Source: Spirochaetia bacterium (GTDB lineage Bacteria; Spirochaetota; Spirochaetia; Treponematales; Treponemataceae). Taken from it: a DNA stretch of 6,763 nt. The translations under genes and the position numbers were made by a program. Below are positions 1 to 4,822 of this stretch, in pieces (within the stretch, counting starts at the first letter, position 1; every line of letters starts with the position of its first letter). The notes beneath the pieces are model-generated. The model worked only from the letters and a program-made list of their open reading frames with translations. It did no database searches and was not told the DNA's origin. The stretch is from the NCBI GenBank assembly GCA_900770075.1, contig CAAGIZ010000183.1:1-6763 (forward strand), in the 5' to 3' direction.

Positions 1-1
1 A

Positions 2-106
2 AAAAGCGGGATAAAGTTCATCCCTGTAAAAAAAGCCTATGAAGTTTTCCAGCAGGTTTTTCAGCCGGAAAAAAAGCCAGCGGAAAAAAATGACTACGGA
101 TTTTAA
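2..106 (+). CDS. C-terminal end of an unidentified upstream protein (partial)
   Basis: An open frame enters from the left edge and ends at TAA 104-106, giving the last 34 residues of a protein whose body lies outside the window. The visible tail begins KSGIKFIPVKKAYEVF and then becomes a charged, Lys/Glu/Pro-rich end finishing NDYGF. The pattern of a beta-strand (IKFIPV) followed by a short helix (xxxEVFxxVF) resembles the last strand and helix of Lon-type S16 protease domains, which often end in '-I-x-V-xxxxEVL'. That similarity is weak and is inference only. The frame is plausible as coding because it is on the same strand as rlmI and only 21 bases upstream of it, so the two probably share a transcript. 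The reading frame is reasonably sure; the identity is not. Confidence 0.5.
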   Translation, partial: KSGIKFIPVKKAYEVFQQVFQPEKKPAEKNDYGF

Positions 107-127
107 CGGTTCCATTCAGGTGAAGGT

Positions 128-1372
128 ATGTTTTCAAGAGTATTTTTAAAAGACGGGGAAGAAGGGGAAGTCCAGCAGGGGTTTCCATGGATTTTTGACA
201 ACGAAATAAGTCACGTCAAATACGAAGAAAAAAGCGGTGTAAAGCAAGCAAGCCTTGCCGACTGTGCCGTAAAAGACGGAGAACTGGTGGAAGTTTTTGC
301 CAATGCCGGAGGTTTTCTTGGAACTGGCGTAATAAACCGGAAGTCAAAGATTTCAGTCCGCATAATCGGAAAAGAGCATGCCGACCGCATTGCAGAAGAC
401 CCACAGGCCTATTACACAAAAAAAATCCAGAATGCCTACGACCTTCGGAAACTCTATTACGACAGAAAAGACAGCTACCGGCTTGTGTATGCAGAAGCGG
501 ATTTTATCCCCGGTCTTATAGTTGAGCGGTACTGCGACATAAACAAAAATATCTATCTTGTCGTTCAGTTCCTCTCGTTGAGTGCAGAAGTCTTCAGAAA
601 AGAAATACTGCAGGCTCTGAAAGCCATAGTCCGCCCCTACGGCATTTATGAGCGGGATGATGCCGGTGTAAGGGAAAAAGAAGGTCTTGAAGAGCGTTCC
701 TGCTGGATTGGAGAAGCCAGGGAAGAAAAAATTATAATTCGGGAAAACGATGTGCTTCTGGAAGTTGATATTGCCCGCGGTCAGAAGACAGGCTACTTCC
801 TCGACCAGAAATTCAACCGAAGGCAGGCAGCAGCCCTTTCTTCAGGAAAAAAAGTTCTTGATGCCTGTAGCCACACAGGTGCTTTCGGTTTGAACTGCTT
901 TAAAGGCGGTGCAAAAGATGTTACCTGCGTGGATTTGAGCCCGGAAGCTGTCACAATGATAGAGAAAAATATTGAACTTAACGGAGCCGGAAAAAAAGTC
1001 CGGGCGGTTTGTGCAGACATTTTCGACAAACTCAAGGAATATGAAGCATCAGGAGAAAAGTTTGACTTGATAATTCTGGATCCGCCGGCATTTACAAAAA
1101 GCGCAAAAAACATTCAGAAAGCCTACGGAGGCTACAAGGAAATAAACCTCCGGGCCATGCGCCTTTTGACGGAAAACGGAATACTCATAACCTGTTCGTG
1201 CTCTTACTTTTTCGATGCTGAGCATTTCTACGGAATGATTATGAAGGCAGCAGAAGATTCAAAAAAGCGGGTTCAAATTCTGGCAAAGTACGGGGCAGGC
1301 CCGGATCATCCGGTTCTTGCAGGTTACCCTAAATCCGAATACCTTAAATGTGCGGTCTGCCGGGTGGTGTAG
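128..1372 (+). CDS. rlmI: Class I SAM-dependent 23S rRNA (cytosine) methyltransferase, RlmI family
   Basis: The 414-residue protein belongs to the RlmI/YccW family (COG1092), whose E. coli member makes m5C1962 in 23S rRNA. The N-terminus (about residues 1-90, with LKDGEEGEVQQGFPWIF and later GFLGTGVINRKSKISVRII) is the PUA RNA-binding domain. It carries roughly 15 extra residues before the GELVEV strand. The Rossmann methyltransferase domain starts near GYFLDQKFNRR (222-232). Its SAM-binding motif I is VLDACSHTGAFG (243-254), motif IV is DPPAF (318-322), and TCSCS (355-359) supplies the conserved cysteines expected of a m5C enzyme. The length matches the family (about 390-415). The start at 128 is supported by AGGTGAAGG directly upstream. 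miaA follows after 9 bases, so the pair is probably one operon for RNA modification. The exact target base in this organism is inferred from the family. Confidence 0.92.
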   Translation: MFSRVFLKDGEEGEVQQGFPWIFDNEISHVKYEEKSGVKQASLADCAVKDGELVEVFANAGGFLGTGVINRKSKISVRIIGKEHADRIAEDPQAYYTKKIQNAYDLRKLYYDRKDSYRLVYAEADFIPGLIVERYCDINKNIYLVVQFLSLSAEVFRKEILQALKAIVRPYGIYERDDAGVREKEGLEERSCWIGEAREEKIIIRENDVLLEVDIARGQKTGYFLDQKFNRRQAAALSSGKKVLDACSHTGAFGLNCFKGGAKDVTCVDLSPEAVTMIEKNIELNGAGKKVRAVCADIFDKLKEYEASGEKFDLIILDPPAFTKSAKNIQKAYGGYKEINLRAMRLLTENGILITCSCSYFFDAEHFYGMIMKAAEDSKKRVQILAKYGAGPDHPVLAGYPKSEYLKCAVCRVV

Positions 1373-1381
1373 GAAAACACA

Positions 1382-2386
1382 ATGGCTTACAACTGCATCT
1401 TTGTAATCGGACCTACAGCTGTGGGAAAAACTCAAATCGGAGTCAGGCTTGCGGCATCTTTCGGAGGAGAAGTGCTCAGTGCAGACAGCAGGCAGGTTTA
1501 CCGCGGGTTGGATATCGGAAGCGGAAAAGACCTGTGCGACTTTAAATTGGACGAAAAAACGGCTCTTTCCCTGAATCCGGCCCTAAAAGAAAAAATTTCC
1601 GAAGGCTTTTACTCAGTTCCTTACCATATAATAGACGTTACGGATTTAACTCACGAATACAGCCTCTTTGACTTTACAGAGGACTTTTACAGAGCCTTTA
1701 AAAACTGTCAGAGCCGCGGTGTCTTGCCTGTAGTGGTAGGGGGAACGGGAATGTATCTGGATTCAATTCTCCGAAATTACGACATGATTCCCTATGACGA
1801 AAACACAGAAGCGGCCAGAGCCGAAAAAAAACAGCTGGAAAGCCTCTCCTACGAAGAGTTAAAGTCAGTTTTGATAAAAGAAAAAGAAAAACTCCACAAT
1901 ACTACAGAATTCGGCGACAGGGAGCGGCTCATAAAAGCCATTTTGCTGAACCGTTTTTCAAAATCCGAAGAATACAGGCTTTTGCGGGAAAAAACTCTGG
2001 CAAACCGCCCGAAACTGGAACCCTTTGTCATAGGAACAACCTTGCCGCGCCCCCTTGTCCGGCAAAGAATAGCAGACCGTCTGCGCCTGCGGCTTGAAGA
2101 AGGGCTTATTGAAGAAGTGGAAAACCTGCACAAAAACGGTGCTTCCTGGCAACGGCTGGAAAGCCTCGGTCTTGAATACCGTTTTGTAAGCCAGTATCTT
2201 CAAAATAAAATCGAAAGCAAAGAAAAACTTTTTGAACTATTAAACCTTGCCATCGGTCAGTTCGCAAAAAGACAGGAAACCTGGTTTAAGGGGATGGAAA
2301 AAAAAGGCGTAAAAATAAACTGGCTGCCCCAGCAGATGTCCGTTGAACAACGCTTTAAGGCAGCCTGTGAACTTCTTTCTAACTAA
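1382..2386 (+). CDS. miaA: tRNA dimethylallyltransferase
   Basis: MiaA transfers a dimethylallyl group from dimethylallyl pyrophosphate to N6 of A37 in tRNAs that read codons starting with U. The 334-residue product has the P-loop GPTAVGKT (10-17), DSRQVY with the catalytic-type Asp35 (35-40), VVVGGTGMYL (117-126), the helical RIADRLRLRLEEGLIEEV region, and the C-terminal FAKRQETWFKG signature. It is longer than the usual 300-316 residues. Between the DSRQVY block and the YHIIDV block it has about 30 residues introduced by IGSGKD, where common MiaAs have a short 'GTAKP' link, and it reads GLEYRF where others have GYKE. This variant type is, from memory, also found in Bacteroidetes and other spirochaetes. 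The AGGA of its ribosome binding site overlaps the rlmI stop codon (TAG 1370-1372), suggesting translational coupling. Its last 4 bases overlap the end of the convergent 70-codon gene, leaving no room for a terminator between them. Confidence 0.95.
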   Translation: MAYNCIFVIGPTAVGKTQIGVRLAASFGGEVLSADSRQVYRGLDIGSGKDLCDFKLDEKTALSLNPALKEKISEGFYSVPYHIIDVTDLTHEYSLFDFTEDFYRAFKNCQSRGVLPVVVGGTGMYLDSILRNYDMIPYDENTEAARAEKKQLESLSYEELKSVLIKEKEKLHNTTEFGDRERLIKAILLNRFSKSEEYRLLREKTLANRPKLEPFVIGTTLPRPLVRQRIADRLRLRLEEGLIEEVENLHKNGASWQRLESLGLEYRFVSQYLQNKIESKEKLFELLNLAIGQFAKRQETWFKGMEKKGVKINWLPQQMSVEQRFKAACELLSN

Positions 2387-2595
2387 GCAACAGCCTCAGC
2401 AGAAGCAGAAATCTTTGTAAGATAGCCTGTGCGGATGCACGAATCAAACAGAGCCTTGCTTATAAAGTCTGTGGTAACGTCATCATAACCGTCCTCATCC
2501 CGTACGATGCGAACGATGTAACCGTCATCCATCTCCCGGATTACAGTCATATAGTCTGTTTTTTTTCCAATGCTTTTAAGAGTGTATGTTCCCAT
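2383..2595 (-). CDS. Small conserved-looking hypothetical protein (70 aa)
   Basis: This is a 70-residue protein of unknown function, and I do not recognise the family. It is accepted as real because a full GGAGG ribosome binding site (complement of 2604-2608) lies 8 bases before the ATG, and because no other gene occupies the stretch. The product is soluble with no signal peptide or membrane segment. It opens with a short basic part (MGTYTLKSIGKK), then a beta-type stretch YMTVIREMDDGYIVRIVRDEDGYD, then an acidic loop and a helix (DFISKALFDSCIRTGYLTKI) with one cysteine. The alternating hydrophobic strand followed by a helix suggests a small alpha/beta fold. It converges on miaA with a 4-base overlap (TAG complement of 2383-2385 against miaA TAA 2384-2386). 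It is divergent from the small ORF and tatD on the other side. The dyad at 2626-2651 lies just upstream and could be its operator. Confidence 0.75.
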   Translation of the reverse strand: MGTYTLKSIGKKTDYMTVIREMDDGYIVRIVRDEDGYDDVTTDFISKALFDSCIRTGYLTKISASAEAVA

Positions 2596-2625
2596 TTTTA
2601 AATCCTCCGGTCATTTTTTTTGGGA

Positions 2626-2651
2626 ACCTCTAAAACTTTAGCGTTAGAGGT
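2626..2651. promoter_or_regulatory. Inverted repeat, operator or RBS-masking hairpin
   Basis: ACCTCTAA (2626-2633) and TTAGAGGT (2644-2651) are perfect 8-base inverted repeats separated by 10 bases. They sit in the divergent spacer, upstream of the 70-codon gene on one strand and of the 36-codon ORF on the other. In + strand RNA the right arm contains the AGAGG ribosome binding site of the 36-codon ORF, so a folded hairpin would hide it. As DNA, the symmetry with half-site centres 18 bases apart could instead bind a dimeric regulator. The sequence does not decide between these. Confidence 0.45.
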
Positions 2652-2661
2652 AAATTTTAAA

Positions 2662-2772
2662 ATGAGATATTCCAGGCCACACTGTTACGGCAGCTTAGAA
2701 CTCACCGGCACATTCGAAATAATCGACAGATACGGGTTTTTCGAGGTGCCCTTTATTTTCCGTACATATTGA
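2662..2772 (+). CDS. Putative 36-residue small protein
   Basis: ATG 2662 to TGA 2770-2772 encodes 36 residues beginning MRYSRPHCYGSLELTG and ending VPFIFRTY. The product is aromatic-rich (three Tyr plus a Phe-rich C-terminal third containing GFFEVPFIF) and has no clear transmembrane span. I know of no family. The main support is its start region: TTAGAGGTAAAT at 2644-2655 is identical to the block before oadA (5073-5084), and in both cases the ATG begins 18 bases after the block's first base. The C-terminal coding segment also shares a 15-of-16 base match with the leader of oadG. A dyad overlaps its ribosome binding site. tatD starts 36 bases downstream in the same reading phase, so the ORF might instead be a leader peptide. 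Evidence against it: no promoter is obvious upstream, and 36-codon frames arise by chance. Confidence 0.4.
   Translation: MRYSRPHCYGSLELTGTFEIIDRYGFFEVPFIFRTY
2707..2759 (+). terminator. Terminator-like bipartite hairpin at end of small ORF
   Basis: GGCAC (2707-2711) pairs with GTGCC (2746-2750), and just inside it TCGAAA (2714-2719) pairs with TTTCGA (2739-2744) across a small asymmetric internal loop, leaving a loop of about 19 bases. The hairpin is followed by a T-rich run (CTTTATTTT, 2751-2759). It overlaps the 3' part of the 36-codon ORF and lies upstream of the tatD -10 box. It could end or attenuate transcription coming from the spacer. The long loop and imperfect stem make it weaker than a classical intrinsic terminator. 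Confidence 0.25.
2736..2759 (+). repeat. Copy A of a short motif shared with the oadG leader
   Basis: GTTTTTCGAGGTGCCC (2736-2751) differs at one base from 4797-4812, and both copies continue into a TTATTTT run with a 2-base length difference. This copy lies inside the 36-codon ORF, where it encodes FFEVP; read in the oadG phase the other copy encodes FFDVP. Confidence 0.45.
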
Positions 2773-2779
2773 TTTTCGG

Positions 2780-2785
2780 TATAAT
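2780..2785 (+). promoter_or_regulatory. Candidate -10 box for tatD
   Basis: A consensus TATAAT lies 23 bases before the tatD ATG, followed by an A-rich run. It would start transcription near 2792 and give a leader of under 20 bases. The sequence at the expected -35 distance (about 2757-2762, TTTCCG) is a poor match to TTGACA, so an activator or a different promoter may be needed. A TTGATT at 2769-2774 is only 5 bases upstream and too close to act as the -35. Confidence 0.35.
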
Positions 2786-2808
2786 AAAAAAAACTTTAAG
2801 GAAAATTT

Positions 2809-3591
2809 ATGATTTTTGATGCTCATCTGCATTTAGTTCACTCAAAATTGCCGAATTTTAACCGTTTGCCGGACTCTGACAGTTCCTTGAATTTCCGTCG
2901 CGACGAACCGTACTGGGCAATTACCTGTGCACTTTCCCGGGAAGAATTCATCCTTCAGGAGAAGATTATAAGTGAAGTTCCAAAAGACTCGCCCCTTCAT
3001 TACCTCAAATCCTTCGGAATCCATCCCCAGAATCCGGATTTTTCCCAAACAGAGTTTTTACTGGAACTTTTACGGCAAAACAAAATCGATGCCATAGGGG
3101 AGTGCGGCTTTGACTTTTACACAGAAGAGTTTAGTTCCCAAAGGCAGCAGCAGGAAGAAGTATGGAAAATTCAGCTGGAAGCGGCAGAAAAATACGAAAA
3201 ACCACTGATAATTCACGGAAGAAAGTGCACCCAACTGTTTTTCCGGGACATAAAAGCCTTAAAAAAACTTCCCGCAGTGGTCTTTCATTCCTGGGCAGGC
3301 ACGCTTACGGAAGCAAAATCCCTGTTAAACCGGGGAGTGAACGCCTGGTTTTCCTTTGGTAAGCCCCTCATAAACGGAAAAAAAAGTGCAGTGGAATGTG
3401 TAAAAAATCTTCCGGAAGACCGCCTAGTCTTTGAAACAGATGCCCCGTATCAGACCTTAAAAAACGAAGAAAAAACTCAGCCGGAAGACATAATAAAAGT
3501 CTATAAACAGGCTCAAAAAATCCGCGGAAAGCCCCTTAGACCAGATTTAACTCCGCTTTTCAAAAATCAGCCTGATATGTATAATTTATAA
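2809..3591 (+). CDS. TatD-family metal-dependent hydrolase (putative deoxyribonuclease)
   Basis: The 260-residue protein has the TIM-barrel metal-hydrolase pattern of the TatD family (PF01026), whose studied members are cytoplasmic metal-dependent DNases. Metal ligands appear in order: DAHLHL (4-9, His6 and His8), GECGFDFY with Glu98 (97-104), LIIHGRK with His136 (133-139), VVFHSW with His160 (158-162), and FETDAPY with Asp211 (209-214). FGIHPQ (69-74) is also typical. Some positions are looser than the consensus (FHSWAGT instead of HCFSG; GECGFDF instead of GEIGLDY). This suggests a divergent YcfH/YjjV-like paralogue rather than classical TatD, so no symbol is assigned. The N-terminal region contains about 25 extra residues (15-40) between the HxH strand and the next helix. 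AAGGA at 2798-2802 supports the start. It is separated from dapB by the hairpin array, but no obvious terminator blocks read-through. Confidence 0.88.
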   Translation: MIFDAHLHLVHSKLPNFNRLPDSDSSLNFRRDEPYWAITCALSREEFILQEKIISEVPKDSPLHYLKSFGIHPQNPDFSQTEFLLELLRQNKIDAIGECGFDFYTEEFSSQRQQQEEVWKIQLEAAEKYEKPLIIHGRKCTQLFFRDIKALKKLPAVVFHSWAGTLTEAKSLLNRGVNAWFSFGKPLINGKKSAVECVKNLPEDRLVFETDAPYQTLKNEEKTQPEDIIKVYKQAQKIRGKPLRPDLTPLFKNQPDMYNL

Positions 3592-3621
3592 AACATAAGA
3601 CAAGAGAAGGTAAGGGGGCCA

Positions 3622-3647
3622 TTTTTGCCCGCCATGGCGGTCAAAAA
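3622..3647. repeat. Left-end nested palindrome of the array
   Basis: TTTTTG (3622-3627) pairs with CAAAAA (3642-3647) around the perfect 12-base palindrome CCGCCATGGCGG (3629-3640), with one C/T mismatch between the two parts. The T run precedes and the A run follows the GC core, so the runs form the outer stem and do not give the U-tail of an intrinsic terminator on either strand. Confidence 0.6.
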
Positions 3648-3715
3648 CCGGGCTATCCAGGGCTACGGCGTCTTACGCGCCTCCGGTGCTCCGCACCCGC
3701 TCCGCGTCCCTTCCT

Positions 3716-3821
3716 ATCCCTTGTCCGAAGGACAAGGGCGTTCGCTTTAGCGAACATTAAAATACCCGAGTTTGCGAAGCAAACTCGCAGCGTGGCGCAA
3801 GCCACGCAAGATCCCTTGTCC
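3716..3821. repeat. Four-hairpin block bracketed by an 11-base direct repeat
   Basis: ATCCCTTGTCC occurs at 3716-3726 and again at 3811-3821. The four strongest hairpins of the array (3718-3738, 3740-3755, 3767-3787, 3790-3807) lie between or overlap these copies, with gaps of 1, 11 and 2 bases. The right copy is followed by an extra TTGTCC (3822-3827), like a slipped duplication, then CCGAA as in the left copy. The direct repeats could mark duplication of a unit or the edges of a deletion or insertion. Confidence 0.5.
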
Positions 3822-3853
3822 TTGTCCGAAAAATTATAAATTAAGGAAAAAAA

Positions 3854-4633
3854 ATGAAGATTGCACTTGTAGGTTACGGAAAAATGGGGCACATGATTGA
3901 ATCCTGTGCCAGAGCAGCAGGACACGAAGTTGTTGCAACTGTAGATGTCATGGCAAAAGATGCCACAAACCTGGTTTTGGCAGGAGATGGTCAGGCTGTT
4001 GCCAATGCAGTGCTGCAAAGCGGGGCAGAAGGGGTAATTGAGTTTTCTCATCCTTCGGCCGTAGTTTCAAACCTCAAGGCCCTCATTCCTCTGGGGCTTC
4101 CTGTTGTGGTTGGAACCACAGGCTGGGCAAAAGACGAAGAAGAGATTTCTGCCCTTTGTGCACAGACTGGCGGAACTGTAATGCGCTCTTCAAACTTTTC
4201 TATCGGCGTAAATATGTTCTATAAAATAGTAGAAGAAGCGGCAAAAATCATGGCCGAATATTCAGATTACGATGTGGCTGTTTGGGAAGCTCATCACAAC
4301 CAGAAGGCAGACAGCCCTTCAGGAACTGCCCTGGAAGTAGCCAGACGGGTGATGCTGGGCAATAAGACAAAAACTCAGATGGTTTTCGATGCCTTCCACG
4401 AAAAGCCGAAACAGAATGAACTTCACGTAAGTTCTACAAGGGTCGGCTTTGTTCCCGGAACCCACACGGTCTTTTTTGACAGCCCGGCAGACGAAATAGA
4501 ACTTACCCATCGGGCACGCAGCAGGGAAGGCTTTGCAAAAGGCAGTGTAGTAGCATTGGAAAAACTTTCCTCAAAAATAAAAACCGGGGAACTTGCAAAA
4601 GGCAGGCTTTACGGCATGCAGGACATTTTCTAA
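3854..4633 (+). CDS. dapB: 4-hydroxy-tetrahydrodipicolinate reductase
   Basis: DapB reduces 4-hydroxy-tetrahydrodipicolinate to tetrahydrodipicolinate with NAD(P)H in the cytoplasm, a step toward diaminopimelate and lysine. The 259-residue product is close to family length (about 240-275). It has the dinucleotide-binding GYGKMG (7-12), Asp31 at the end of the second strand (an acidic residue often linked to NADH acceptance), VVGTTGW (85-91), and SSNFSIGVN (112-120). It also has the signature EAHHNQKADSPSGTAL (145-160) with the proposed acid His147/148 and Lys151, then TRVGFVPGTH (195-204) and the typical end RLYGMQDIF. AAGGA (3843-3847), 6 bases before the ATG, supports the start. No other lysine genes are adjacent. 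Treponema peptidoglycan has been reported to contain ornithine, so lysine supply may be its main role here; that is inference. It lies directly behind the hairpin array and may depend on transcription coming through it. Confidence 0.96.
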   Translation: MKIALVGYGKMGHMIESCARAAGHEVVATVDVMAKDATNLVLAGDGQAVANAVLQSGAEGVIEFSHPSAVVSNLKALIPLGLPVVVGTTGWAKDEEEISALCAQTGGTVMRSSNFSIGVNMFYKIVEEAAKIMAEYSDYDVAVWEAHHNQKADSPSGTALEVARRVMLGNKTKTQMVFDAFHEKPKQNELHVSSTRVGFVPGTHTVFFDSPADEIELTHRARSREGFAKGSVVALEKLSSKIKTGELAKGRLYGMQDIF

Positions 4634-4637
4634 AAAT

Positions 4638-4653
4638 GCGTTAAAACGCTTTA
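4638..4653 (+). terminator. Weak terminator-like hairpin after dapB
   Basis: GCGTT (4638-4642) and AACGC (4645-4649) are inverted repeats 4 bases after the dapB stop. They would fold with a small loop, preceded by an A run and followed by CTTTAAAT. The stem is only 4-5 pairs and the U-tail is poor, so this is at best a weak terminator. It is listed because the next promoter lies immediately downstream, where an end for the dapB transcript would be expected. Confidence 0.3.
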
Positions 4654-4669
4654 AATCACTATATGCTCA

Positions 4670-4698
4670 TTGAATAAAGATTTTTAATAATTTATAAT
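4670..4698 (+). promoter_or_regulatory. Sigma-70-type promoter for oadG-oadA
   Basis: TTGAAT (4670-4675) and TATAAT (4693-4698) are separated by exactly 17 bases of AT-rich sequence. This is the best promoter match in the window. It would start transcription near 4705 and leave a leader of about 130 bases before oadG. It fits the highly biased codon use of oadA, which suggests strong expression. Confidence 0.7.
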
Positions 4699-4763
4699 TT
4701 CAGAAATTCTCTATTTATGAGTAAAACCTACTTGCACTGGAAAAACTTGCCCAAAGGAAGCCC

Positions 4764-4802
4764 CTGAAAACTTCAGTTTTTCGGTTTTCCCGAAGAGTTT
4801 TT
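4764..4802 (+). promoter_or_regulatory. Leader hairpins with T-tract ahead of oadG (possible attenuator)
   Basis: Two hairpins follow one another in the leader: CTGAA/TTCAG (4764-4768 with 4772-4776, 3-base loop), and TTTTTCGG/CCGAAGAG (4777-4784 with 4790-4797, two G-T pairs, 5-base loop). The second is followed at once by TTTTT (4798-4802), the order expected of an intrinsic terminator. GAAAAC (4766-4771) can alternatively pair with GTTTTC (4784-4789), which would break the second hairpin, so two exclusive folds exist. The stems are short. I recognise no known riboswitch class. Confidence 0.3.
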
Positions 4803-4822
4803 CGATGTGCCCCTATTATTTT
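4797..4822 (+). repeat. Copy B of the motif shared with the tatD upstream region
   Basis: GTTTTTCGATGTGCCC (4797-4812) matches 2736-2751 at 15 of 16 bases and is followed by a similar TTATTTT run. It ends just before the oadG ribosome binding site. The oadG frame is open through it from the TGA at 4765-4767, so it could be read as FFDVP, but the proper oadG start lies downstream. Confidence 0.45.

Larger units (their letters stand above)
3612..3830. repeat. Dense array of short perfect hairpins (repetitive-element-like)
   Basis: The 262-base interval between tatD and dapB contains no credible gene. It carries at least eight consecutive inverted repeats: 3629-3640 (CCGCCATGGCGG, flanked by TTTTTG and CAAAAA); 3668-3678 (GCGT, loop CTT); 3685-3697 (GGTGC, loop TCC); 3698-3706 (CGC, loop TCC); 3718-3738 (CCCTTGTCC, loop GAA); 3740-3755 (GTTCGC, loop TTTA); 3767-3787 (CGAGTTTGC, loop GAA); and 3790-3807 (GCGTGGC, loop GCAA). 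Bases 3661-3710 are 38/50 G+C, far above the flanking genes. The layout resembles REP/MITE-like non-coding elements, but copy number cannot be seen from one window. Possible effects are transcription pausing, mRNA stabilisation or partial termination between tatD and dapB. Confidence 0.7.

Noticed and set aside
793..1113. 106-codon frame on the - strand inside rlmI
   Set aside because: It is antisense to the SAM-binding and DPPAF region of rlmI and has no homology-like features. The same applies to the other antisense frames within miaA, tatD, dapB and oadA.
3622..3647. Intrinsic terminator for tatD
   Set aside because: The T run lies before the GC core and the A run after it, so neither strand gives a GC stem followed by a U-tract.
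3612..3830. CRISPR array or tRNA cluster
   Set aside because: The palindromic units differ from each other in sequence and length and have no regular spacers. No cloverleaf with T-loop and anticodon arm can be drawn.
3811..3840. Promoter immediately upstream of dapB (TATAAA 3835-3840)
   Set aside because: No -35 lies at a workable distance (TTGTCC copies are too close), and the start site would fall within the ribosome binding site.
3653..4051. 132-codon open frame on the - strand across the hairpin array and the start of dapB
   Set aside because: It is antisense to the well-supported dapB N-terminus, its C-terminal half is Arg/Gly-rich low-complexity from the GC-rich hairpins, and no binding site supports it.
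4717..4767. 16-codon ORF in the oadG leader as a leader peptide gene
   Set aside because: No ribosome binding site is visible and the frame is very short. It is kept only as a possible decayed relative of the 36-codon ORF.
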